A DNA stretch of 7,086 nt from an uncultured Anaerolineae bacterium (GTDB lineage: Bacteria > Chloroflexota > Anaerolineae > Anaerolineales > UBA4823): the NCBI GenBank assembly GCA_937129505.1, contig CAKZNJ010000113.1:1-7086 (forward strand), written 5' to 3'. The position numbers were made by a program, and so were the translations under genes. This document shows, one piece after another, positions 1-5,699 of the stretch. The notes below the pieces were generated by a model. It worked only from the letters and a program-made list of their open reading frames with translations. It was not told the origin of the DNA and ran no database searches. The stretch's first letter is position 1, and each line of letters begins with the position of its first letter.

Positions 1-427
1 AGGCAATCCCAAGGGAATCCACACCTTGGAAGACCTTATGCGATCAGATGTGCGCTTTATCAACCGCAACCGCGGTTCTGGCACTCGAATTTGGCTCGAA
101 AAAGCCTTGCACCAAGCGGGCATCGACCCTGCCCACATCCAGGGCTTTGACAACGAAGTCAACACCCATGATGAAGCCGCAGGATGGGTCTATAGCGGTA
201 AAGCCGACGTCGCTCTCGGATTACAATCCGCTGCCGCTCGCCATCAACTCGATTTCATTCCCCTTTTTGAAGAACGATATGACCTGATTCTCGAAGAACA
301 GCGTCTAGAAGAGCTGAGAATTCTGACCGACAAGCTCACCAACCAAGCCTTTCGGAAGAAGATCGCTCAACTACCCGGTTATAATCCCCGTCAGACGGGG
401 AATTCGATTACCCTAGCCGGATTCTAA
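1..427 (+). CDS. C-terminal part of a PBP-like (molybdate-binding-like) domain protein, 5' truncated
   Basis: The frame is open from base 2 with no start inside the window, so only the last 141 residues are seen; the first in-frame ATG (38) is internal. The visible part opens with GNPKGI and an EDL segment. It then has INRNRGSGTR (about residues 20-29), a THDEAA stretch (55-60), SGKADVALGL (65-74) and an ERYDLI strand (91-96). This is the pattern of the PBP-like domain related to periplasmic molybdate-binding proteins. In bacteria this domain is found fused to MoeA (molybdenum insertion into molybdopterin) or to a DNA-binding HTH domain; the missing N-terminus decides which. It is cytoplasmic in either case. 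It ends 11 bp before tupA, so a role in sensing or using molybdate/tungstate is a sensible inference. Domain call fairly sure; full-length identity open. Confidence -1.
   Translation, partial: GNPKGIHTLEDLMRSDVRFINRNRGSGTRIWLEKALHQAGIDPAHIQGFDNEVNTHDEAAGWVYSGKADVALGLQSAAARHQLDFIPLFEERYDLILEEQRLEELRILTDKLTNQAFRKKIAQLPGYNPRQTGNSITLAGF
380..401 (+). promoter_or_regulatory. Candidate -10 box plus inverted-repeat operator upstream of tupA
   Basis: A perfect TATAAT (380-385) runs directly into a perfect inverted repeat with 8-bp arms, TCCCCGTC (385-392) and GACGGGGA (394-401), around a single central A. The predicted transcription start would fall inside the repeat, about 47 nt before the tupA ATG, which is a typical place for a repressor site. 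Against this, no good -35 box lies 16-18 bp upstream, there is no TGn extension, and the element sits inside the last codons of the preceding gene. No T-run follows, so it is not an intrinsic terminator. Regulation by tungstate or molybdate is inference from position only. Confidence -1.
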
Positions 428-438
428 GAAGCCAACCG

Positions 439-1413
439 ATGACCTTCGTTTTGCCTTCTTTCCCTTCCTTTGACAGACTTCGGCGGTGCTGGAAACTTTG
501 TTTGATCGTCGTTATCGGCAGCGCCTGTAACCTTGCTCCTGAAATCCCATCATCCTTATCCACCCCTCAAGCGGCTAACGACAGGTCAATCAATCCATCC
601 TATCCCCCTTCTGTCGAAGCATCTCACCCAGCCCTACAGGGCGATAAACCTCTGCTCCTCGCTACCACAACCTCGACCCAAGACACGGGTTTGCTCGACC
701 TTCTCGTACCCTTATTCGAATCCCAGACAGGCATAACTGTAAAGACAATCGCCGTAGGCACGGGTCAAGCCATCCAATTGGGGATGAAAGGCAACGCCGA
801 TGTATTACTCGTTCACGATCCCTCTTCTGAAAAACAATTCATGACCGCGGGATTTGGCAAAGACCGAGTTTTGGTCATGCATAATGAGTTTATCCTCGTT
901 GGACCAGCGCACGACCCCGCCGCAGTGAAGGGTAAGACGACTCATCAGGCTCTGCAAGCCATTGCCGAGGGAAACGCTCCCTTTATCTCGCGCGGCGATG
1001 ACTCAGGCACACATAAAATGGAAATCAGTTTATGGCGCAAGACAGGGCAAAGCCCTCAAGGCAAAACTTGGTATATCGAAACCGGCCAAGGCATGGGGCC
1101 TTCATTGATTATCGCCTCCGAAAAAGGAGCTTATATCCTGACCGATCGCGCTACCTTTCTGGTCTACCGGGACAAAGTCAACCTTCAAGTTATGGTCGAA
1201 GGGGATCCAGCCTTGTTGAATGTCTATCATGTGATCACCGTCAATCCAGAGATGTACCCGCAAGTAAACTACGAAGGAGCTTTGGCATTCCTCCGCTTTT
1301 TGGTTAGCCCCGAAGCCCAAAAAATGATCGGCATGTATGGCATTCAAGAGTTTGGACAACCGCTTTTCGTCCCTGACGCAGGGAAGAGCGAGTCTGATCT
1401 AGGATTGGAATAG
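439..1413 (+). CDS. tupA: Tungstate ABC transporter substrate-binding lipoprotein TupA
   Basis: 324 aa. This is the solute receptor of a TupABC importer, which binds tungstate outside the membrane and hands it to TupB. The N-terminus has basic residues (R13, R15, R16), a short hydrophobic stretch and a Cys at position 30 in IGSAC. That is a plausible but imperfect lipobox (Gly at -3), so lipid anchoring is likely but not certain. A low-complexity Ser/Pro-rich linker (about 31-68) leads to the binding domain. Family hallmarks are the ATTTST motif (75-80) with QDTGLLD after it, the SRGDDSGTH motif (184-192) and TGQGMG (215-220). These anion-binding motifs separate TupA from ModA and WtpA. The ATG at 439 is the only Met before the lipobox; its Shine-Dalgarno is weak. 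The stop abuts the tupB start, so tupABC is one operon. Tungstate rather than molybdate is inferred from the family. Confidence -1.
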   Translation: MTFVLPSFPSFDRLRRCWKLCLIVVIGSACNLAPEIPSSLSTPQAANDRSINPSYPPSVEASHPALQGDKPLLLATTTSTQDTGLLDLLVPLFESQTGITVKTIAVGTGQAIQLGMKGNADVLLVHDPSSEKQFMTAGFGKDRVLVMHNEFILVGPAHDPAAVKGKTTHQALQAIAEGNAPFISRGDDSGTHKMEISLWRKTGQSPQGKTWYIETGQGMGPSLIIASEKGAYILTDRATFLVYRDKVNLQVMVEGDPALLNVYHVITVNPEMYPQVNYEGALAFLRFLVSPEAQKMIGMYGIQEFGQPLFVPDAGKSESDLGLE

Positions 1414-2070
1414 ATGAGTAACGAGCTGAGCGAAGTCATCCAGATCACGCTTCTTTCTCTCCAAATCAGCGGTGCAGCGACGCTGATCAGTTTATTCATT
1501 GGCTTGCCGCTGGGAACATTCTTGGCGTTGAGTAATTTCATGGGGCGGCAACTGCTGCTCAGTTTAGTGAACACTGGTATGGGCTTGCCTCCAGTAGTGG
1601 TAGGGTTGTTTGTCGCCATGCTACTGTGGAGATCGGGTCCGCTGGGGAACTTAAATTTGATTTACACACCCACAGCCATTGTTATTGCTCAGGTGATCAT
1701 CGCTGCTCCGGTTGTCACTGGGTTAACCGCCTCTGCCCTACAATCCCTGGACCCGCGATTGCGCCTCCAACTACTAGGTCTTGGGGCTTCGCTTTGGCAA
1801 ATGGTTTGGGAACTTTGGCGGGAGGCGCGCCTTCCTCTTCTAGCGGCATTGATGGCTGGCTTCGGAGCGGTTATCTCTGAAATTGGCGCCAGCATGATGG
1901 TGGGGGGCAACATCCGCTATCAGACGCGCGTTTTAACCACCGCGATTGTCCTAGAGACAAGCAAGGGCAATTTCGAATTTGCTGTCATCCTTTCGATCTT
2001 GCTCTTAATCCTAACCTTTTCTATCAACTGGGCATTGACCCGTATCCAACAACGCAGAGCTAGACAATGA
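1414..2070 (+). CDS. tupB: Tungstate ABC transporter permease TupB
   Basis: 218 aa inner-membrane permease, close to the usual TupB length. Hydrophobic segments are visible at about residues 8-40, 50-72, 84-107, 141-165 and 188-208, consistent with five to six membrane spans. The region from about 121 to 152, with the LGLGAS...EARLPLL...AGFGAVISEIG pattern, matches the cytoplasmic EAA coupling loop that docks onto the ATPase. VGGNIRYQTRVLTTAI follows it, as in TupB/ModB-like permeases. The ATG comes immediately after the tupA TAG. An AGGA at 1401-1404 inside the tupA end gives a Shine-Dalgarno 9 nt upstream, which supports this start and translational coupling. The last codons overlap tupC by 4 bp. 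The C-terminus is basic (QQRRARQ), as expected for a cytoplasmic tail. Confidence -1.
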   Translation: MSNELSEVIQITLLSLQISGAATLISLFIGLPLGTFLALSNFMGRQLLLSLVNTGMGLPPVVVGLFVAMLLWRSGPLGNLNLIYTPTAIVIAQVIIAAPVVTGLTASALQSLDPRLRLQLLGLGASLWQMVWELWREARLPLLAALMAGFGAVISEIGASMMVGGNIRYQTRVLTTAIVLETSKGNFEFAVILSILLLILTFSINWALTRIQQRRARQ

Positions 2071-2810
2071 ATTTGGTCGAATTGCGCGACTTTTCCCTGC
2101 GTAGGGGTGAACGAAAAGTCCTTCATATTCCCCAACTCGACATCAAACAAGGTGAGATTTTAGCCATTGTCGGACCCAACGGCGCTGGAAAATCCACCCT
2201 CTTGCTTGCCTTAGCTGGCTTGATTCGCCCCCAGCAAGGCACTCTGCGCTTTGCCGGGCGGGAGCTCTCGCTGTGGAAAGAGCTTGACTATCGCCGACAG
2301 GTAGCCCTTGTGCTCCAAGAGCCGCTTCTCTTCGACCTGACAGTCCTCGAGAATGTGCTGATGGGCTTGCGCTTTCGCGGCATAGAGAGAGGCCCAGCTC
2401 AGCAAGCAGCGTATCAATGGCTTGAACGATTGCAGATTACCCACTTGAGCGAAAGGCGGGCGATCTCACTCTCGGGAGGTGAAGCCCAACGGGTCAGTTT
2501 GGCGAGAGCCTTTGTTTTGCAACCGCAACTTCTCTTGCTGGATGAACCTTTTGCTGCCCTGGACCCCCCAACCCGCGCTGCGCTGCTGCGCGACCTGCGA
2601 TCTCTTCTCAGCGAAAATCAATTCACCACCGTTTTCGTCACCCACCATTTAGGGGAGGCAGCCTTCTTAAGTGACCGCCTCGCCGTCCTGATCGATGGCA
2701 TATTGAGACAAGTCGGCACGCCGGAGCAAATTCAAAAACAACCTGAGGATAAGGCAGTAGCAGATTTTGTCCATCACCTAACCGCTACGAATGGGATATA
2801 CTATCCCTAA
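2067..2810 (+). CDS. tupC: Tungstate ABC transporter ATP-binding protein TupC
   Basis: 247 aa ATPase that powers the TupAB importer on the cytoplasmic face. All ABC motifs are intact: Walker A GPNGAGKST (36-44), Q-loop Gln84 in LVLQEP, signature LSGGEAQRVSLARA (135-148), Walker B LLLLDEP (155-161), D-loop ALD (164-166) and H-loop His193 in VTHH. It is a short single-domain ATPase without a C-terminal regulatory TOBE domain such as ModC carries, which fits TupC better than ModC. The start overlaps the tupB stop (ATGA), so translation is probably coupled. The function assignment rests on its place with tupA and tupB, because the ATPase sequence alone would not fix the substrate. Confidence -1.
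   Translation: MNLVELRDFSLRRGERKVLHIPQLDIKQGEILAIVGPNGAGKSTLLLALAGLIRPQQGTLRFAGRELSLWKELDYRRQVALVLQEPLLFDLTVLENVLMGLRFRGIERGPAQQAAYQWLERLQITHLSERRAISLSGGEAQRVSLARAFVLQPQLLLLDEPFAALDPPTRAALLRDLRSLLSENQFTTVFVTHHLGEAAFLSDRLAVLIDGILRQVGTPEQIQKQPEDKAVADFVHHLTATNGIYYP
2793..2807. repeat. Short perfect inverted repeat at the tupC stop codon
   Basis: GGGATA (2793-2798), spacer TAC, TATCCC (2802-2807), directly before the tupC TAA and 30 bp before the phosphatase ATG. A TATACT hexamer (2797-2802), a possible -10 box, lies across its centre, but no convincing -35 box is spaced to match. No T-run follows, so a terminator is unlikely. It may be a small operator, an mRNA hairpin between the genes, or chance. 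Confidence -1.
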
Positions 2811-2837
2811 TTCTAAGAGAACATCAGAGAGAAACCC

Positions 2838-3458
2838 ATGAAAACAACCTTTATCCTCGTCCGCCATGGTCAAACCGAGTGGAATCGCATTGAACGCTTT
2901 CGTGGCCGCGCTGACGTTCCTTTAAACGAGACCGGCTTAAAACAAGCCGCTGCAACGGGCCAACGCGTAGCCAAAGAATGGCAGGTCAGCGTCATCTATT
3001 CCAGCCCCCTTTCTCGAGCAGTGCGCACCGCTGAAGCGATCGCCATGCACTACGATTTACCCGTTCTACCTCACCCCGGCATCATTGACATCGACTACGG
3101 TGACTGGCAAGGTCTCACGCCTGAAGAAGTCGCGCAACGCTGGAAAGATGAGCTCGATTTGTGGTATCACCAACCTCAACGCTGCCGCATCCCAAACGGT
3201 GAAAGTTTAGACGATTTACGCCAGCGCGGGCTGAATGCTATCCGGAATTTAGCAGAGCAACATGCTGGCAAAAGCATTGTTCTGGTGGGGCATACGGTGA
3301 TCAACCGTGTGCTACTGCTGGCTATCTTGGGCTTGGGAAATGAGCGTTTTTGGTATCTGCGCCAGGACACCTGCGCCATCAACGTCTTTGAGAAAGAGGA
3401 TAGCGATTACACGCTGGTTAGCCTGAACGACACCTGTCATTTGAACCATTTGCGCTAG
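2838..3458 (+). CDS. Histidine phosphatase family protein (phosphoglycerate mutase-like)
   Basis: 206 aa cytoplasmic enzyme of the branch-1 histidine phosphatase superfamily. The catalytic RHG motif is at residues 9-11 in LVRHGQTEWN, with His10 as the phosphorylated nucleophile. Arg60 in SSPLSRAVRTAE and His152 in VLVGHTVINR complete the phosphate pocket. The acid position, Glu in the common REIDFG motif, appears as Asp84 in DIDYGDWQG; an acid is kept, so activity is expected. The substrate cannot be read from the sequence: alpha-ribazole phosphate (CobC), phosphoserine and other small phosphomonoesters are all possible, and true glycolytic mutase is less likely at this length. It starts 27 bp after tupC and may be read from the tup operon. 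Only a purine stretch (AGAGAG) precedes the ATG. Family sure; physiological role unknown. Confidence -1.
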   Translation: MKTTFILVRHGQTEWNRIERFRGRADVPLNETGLKQAAATGQRVAKEWQVSVIYSSPLSRAVRTAEAIAMHYDLPVLPHPGIIDIDYGDWQGLTPEEVAQRWKDELDLWYHQPQRCRIPNGESLDDLRQRGLNAIRNLAEQHAGKSIVLVGHTVINRVLLLAILGLGNERFWYLRQDTCAINVFEKEDSDYTLVSLNDTCHLNHLR

Positions 3459-3547
3459 CAAGGGCTTGTTCACCAGCCTCCATCGCAGGAGTGTCTTCAT
3501 TTTTGCCCGGCGGTCAACTGGATAAGCCGACCACCTGCCCTTTGCCA

Positions 3548-3576
3548 TTGCCAAGAGTGATCAATCTGGCTACAAT
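3548..3576 (+). promoter_or_regulatory. Candidate promoter giving a leaderless holB mRNA
   Basis: The -35 box is TTGCCA (3548-3553), the spacer is 17 bp, and the -10 box is TACAAT (3571-3576). The -10 box ends 6 nt before the holB ATG, so a start 7 nt downstream falls on base 3583, the A of the ATG. No Shine-Dalgarno is visible between -10 and ATG. TTGCCA also occurs directly upstream (3542-3547) as a tandem copy, but that copy would give a 23-bp spacer. Confidence -1.
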
Positions 3577-3582
3577 AGCGTT

Positions 3583-4623
3583 ATGTCTTGGAACTATCTG
3601 GGGAATGAAACAGCGGTAGCTCTACTGCGTTCCCATGTCGCCCAAGGATGCCTACGGCAGGCATATTTGTTCAGCGGACCTAGCGGAGTGGGACGGCGCA
3701 CCCTTGCCCTGCGCCTCGCTCAAGCCGCCAATTGTCTAACCCCCCCGCAAGCGGGCGATTTCTGTGGTGCCTGCCGCCCTTGCAAATTGATTGCCGACAT
3801 GCGCCACCCCGACTTAGAGGTCGTTGAAGCAGAACAGCGCAGCGGTGTCCTGCGTGTGGAACAAATCCGAGAGTTGCAACACCGCCTCTCCCTCGCTCCT
3901 TACGAGGCAAGCTATCGCGTTGCTCTGCTCCTACGCTTTGAAGAAGCCAACCTAAACGCCCAAAATGCCCTCTTGAAAACGTTAGAAGAGCCCCCGCAGA
4001 GAGTGTTGATCTTCATCACCACCGAGGATAGCGAAAGCCTGTTGCCGACAATCGTCTCACGCTGCGAGGTGATCCACCTTCGTCCGCTCCCCCCAACAGT
4101 GCTCGCTCAAACTCTGATTGAAACGCAGGGAAGCGAACCCACTTTTGCCTCCCAAATTGCTCGACTTTCGGGAGGACGACCTGGGCTCGCCCTGCAACTG
4201 CTCCACCAACCTGAAAAACGCCAAACACAACAGCGGATAATCGAACAGCATCTCGCTTTGCTCAGCGCCTCCTATCTTGACCGTTTTGCTCTAGCCGAAC
4301 GGCTTGCCAAAGAAAAGTCTAAAGCGGAAATCGTATCCCTCCTTGAATATGGCTTCGTATTTTGGCGGGATGTGCTCCTCTGCGCCTGTGGAGATCACAA
4401 CCACCTAACTTATCAGGAGTTGCTTGAACCTTTGATGGATATTGCTGCCCAACTCGGCTCTGCTGAGAGCCTGCAAGCCCTCAGTCGCCTGCGTCAGACC
4501 TTGGATCATCTGCAGGGAAATGTCAATGTTCGCCTAGCGCTTGAAGTGCTCTTTCTCAATTTGCCGCGCCTGCGCTTTTCCAGCCCCGCCTCGCAAGTCT
4601 CTTTGGAAACTCCCCAAATTTGA
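3583..4623 (+). CDS. holB: DNA polymerase III delta' subunit (clamp loader)
   Basis: 346 aa. Delta' is part of the clamp-loader complex (with delta and tau/gamma) that opens and places the beta sliding clamp at replication forks. Seen here: an AAA+ N-terminal domain with a degenerate P-loop GPSGVGRRT (32-40), where Arg38 stands at the usual Lys position. A zinc-binding set follows (Cys51, Cys61, Cys64, Cys67 in FCGACRPC), then the conserved LNAQNALLKTLEEPP segment (124-138) and the SRC motif (159-161), whose Arg acts in trans on the neighbouring ATPase. The LSGGRPGLAL stretch (195-204) and a helical C-terminus fit the delta'/DnaX family. The P-loop change suggests it does not hydrolyse ATP, as known for E. 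coli delta'. The short zinc module and lack of a long tail exclude DnaX. It probably has its own promoter. The start is supported by the N-terminal pattern and by the promoter position. Confidence -1.
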   Translation: MSWNYLGNETAVALLRSHVAQGCLRQAYLFSGPSGVGRRTLALRLAQAANCLTPPQAGDFCGACRPCKLIADMRHPDLEVVEAEQRSGVLRVEQIRELQHRLSLAPYEASYRVALLLRFEEANLNAQNALLKTLEEPPQRVLIFITTEDSESLLPTIVSRCEVIHLRPLPPTVLAQTLIETQGSEPTFASQIARLSGGRPGLALQLLHQPEKRQTQQRIIEQHLALLSASYLDRFALAERLAKEKSKAEIVSLLEYGFVFWRDVLLCACGDHNHLTYQELLEPLMDIAAQLGSAESLQALSRLRQTLDHLQGNVNVRLALEVLFLNLPRLRFSSPASQVSLETPQI

Positions 4624-4633
4624 TAAAACACGG

Positions 4634-4661
4634 TTGCATTTCTGTCAGGTAAGTGTATAAT
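4634..4661 (+). promoter_or_regulatory. Candidate promoter for the 298-aa gene
   Basis: TTGCAT (4634-4639), a 16-bp spacer and a perfect TATAAT (4656-4661) just after the holB stop. A start near 4668 would leave a 5' leader of about 68 nt before the ATG at 4736. Unlike the holB and TPR promoters, this one is followed by a leader with a Shine-Dalgarno. Confidence -1.
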
Positions 4662-4672
4662 TTGTAAAGCGC

Positions 4673-4690
4673 AAAGGATGGCTGTCCTTT
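4673..4690 (+). other. Small stem-loop in the holB/298-aa gene gap
   Basis: AAAGGA (4673-4678), loop TGGCTG, TCCTTT (4685-4690), followed by only two more T before a G. If the TATAAT at 4656 is used, this hairpin lies near the 5' end of the new transcript. Read from upstream, it could be a weak holB terminator. The stem is only 6 bp and mostly A-U, so both readings are tentative. Confidence -1.
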
Positions 4691-4735
4691 TTGTAATGTA
4701 TTTTTATCCCCTGTCATCTGTGGAGAAGCCCGCCA

Positions 4736-5632
4736 ATGGAAGAAGAACGATACACAAAGATGATTTTTACATCGAGTGAGTTGCTCTATATTATTGCCTC
4801 GATGGGTTTGTCATCGAGCCTGATGCTCTCCAACCCCTACAAGGGCTTTTCCAAAGAGGCACTGCAACAGGAAATCATCAAAGGACGCCGCGCTTTAGAA
4901 GAAAAACGCATGTTAGAGCGAAGCGTTAACCAAGGTTGGGAATTGGACGGGCGCATCACTGCTTTGATGAATGTGATCGCCAAAGCCGACTACACCCTCT
5001 CCATCGTAACCCTGAAAGCCCCCGCCAGCTTTACCCAAATTACCTACTTCTTCATGAAGAACCAAGCCATTTCCATGAGCCAAGAAAGCCGCTACTACCA
5101 TATGGGGATCTATCAAGGGGAGAAAGCCGTCCTCAATGTTCTGTTGACCATACTCGGTGTTGCCCAACAACTGTCCCAGAACGCAACCCCCATCCGCCTA
5201 CCAACCTCTAACTTTTCCAACCTGATCTTTACCATCTGGCGCGACCCCCAAAATGCCGAAGCCAACCTGCGCCAAGCAGGCTTGACCGAGCAAGAAGCCA
5301 AGAGCAGCGCAGCAGTGATTACCAAGTGTGAAACGGTCTCCGTGCTGACCCCGGAATTCAAAGAACAACCCACTGCGCATTTACGCCGCAGTTTCCTGTT
5401 GAGCGGCAAAACTTTCCTCTTCTGGGGCGAAGCGGAGTCCCCCACCAGTGAGTACATTGAGCTCACCCCCTTGCCCTTTTCTCACACTGCCATCACCAAA
5501 GCTCCGGATTACGATGAAACGATCATTTTCGACCCTACCACGCCCAATGTGACCGCCAACGTCATCCGCCTGATCAAACGCGGCGAGTTCAAAGCGATAA
5601 AACCATCTCAACAAGACACGATTTTCCAGTAA
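4736..5632 (+). CDS. Protein of unknown function, 298 aa
   Basis: I do not recognise this family with confidence. No signal peptide or clear membrane span is visible, so it is probably cytoplasmic. The N-terminal third opens with FTSSELLYIIASMGL (11-25) and continues with a charged helix (about 36-63) and a NQGWELDGRI turn (65-74). A strand-rich part follows (about 85-135: LSIVTL, QITYFFMKN, SRYYHMGIYQGEKAVLNVLL). A similar helix-then-strand outline, ending in a readout of Tyr and Gly, occurs in EspG-like proteins of type VII secretion; that resemblance is only by eye and weak. The C-terminal half has RRSFLLSGKTFLFWGEAES (217-235), another strand pair. GGAG (4722-4725) lies 10 nt before the ATG at 4736 and favours this start over Met9. 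It stands as its own unit after holB, with a candidate promoter at 4634-4661. Confidence -1.
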   Translation: MEEERYTKMIFTSSELLYIIASMGLSSSLMLSNPYKGFSKEALQQEIIKGRRALEEKRMLERSVNQGWELDGRITALMNVIAKADYTLSIVTLKAPASFTQITYFFMKNQAISMSQESRYYHMGIYQGEKAVLNVLLTILGVAQQLSQNATPIRLPTSNFSNLIFTIWRDPQNAEANLRQAGLTEQEAKSSAAVITKCETVSVLTPEFKEQPTAHLRRSFLLSGKTFLFWGEAESPTSEYIELTPLPFSHTAITKAPDYDETIIFDPTTPNVTANVIRLIKRGEFKAIKPSQQDTIFQ

Positions 5633-5663
5633 GGATACTTATCTTCTCCTAATCGTCCCCTCC

Positions 5664-5693
5664 TTGACATGCCATTTTGGCGAATGGTATGAT
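5664..5693 (+). promoter_or_regulatory. Near-consensus extended -10 promoter giving a leaderless TPR mRNA
   Basis: Perfect -35 TTGACA (5664-5669), an 18-bp spacer, and -10 TATGAT (5688-5693) preceded by TGG (5685-5687), which is the TGn extension. The -10 ends 6 nt before ATG 5700, so the predicted start is the A of that codon. This is the strongest promoter match in the window. It also explains why TTG 5664 looks like a start codon in the downstream frame. Confidence -1.
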
Positions 5694-5699
5694 GAGAGC

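Noticed and set aside
3542..3547. First TTGCCA of the tandem pair as the -35 box of holB
   Set aside because: It would need a 23-bp spacer; the second copy gives 17 bp.
3459..3547. Terminator after the phosphatase gene (GGCT...AGCC and a TTTTT run)
   Set aside because: The stem is only 4 bp, and the T-run is not placed directly after it.
4678..4779. 33-codon reading frame (MAVLFVMYFY...) in the leader of the 298-aa gene, overlapping its start
   Set aside because: AAAGG abuts the ATG without proper spacing, the product has no recognisable pattern, and chance frames of this size are common. A regulatory leader peptide is not excluded.
5113..5466. 117-codon minus-strand frame inside the 298-aa gene
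   Set aside because: It is antisense to a well-formed gene with a Shine-Dalgarno, has no motif, and looks like a codon-bias shadow.
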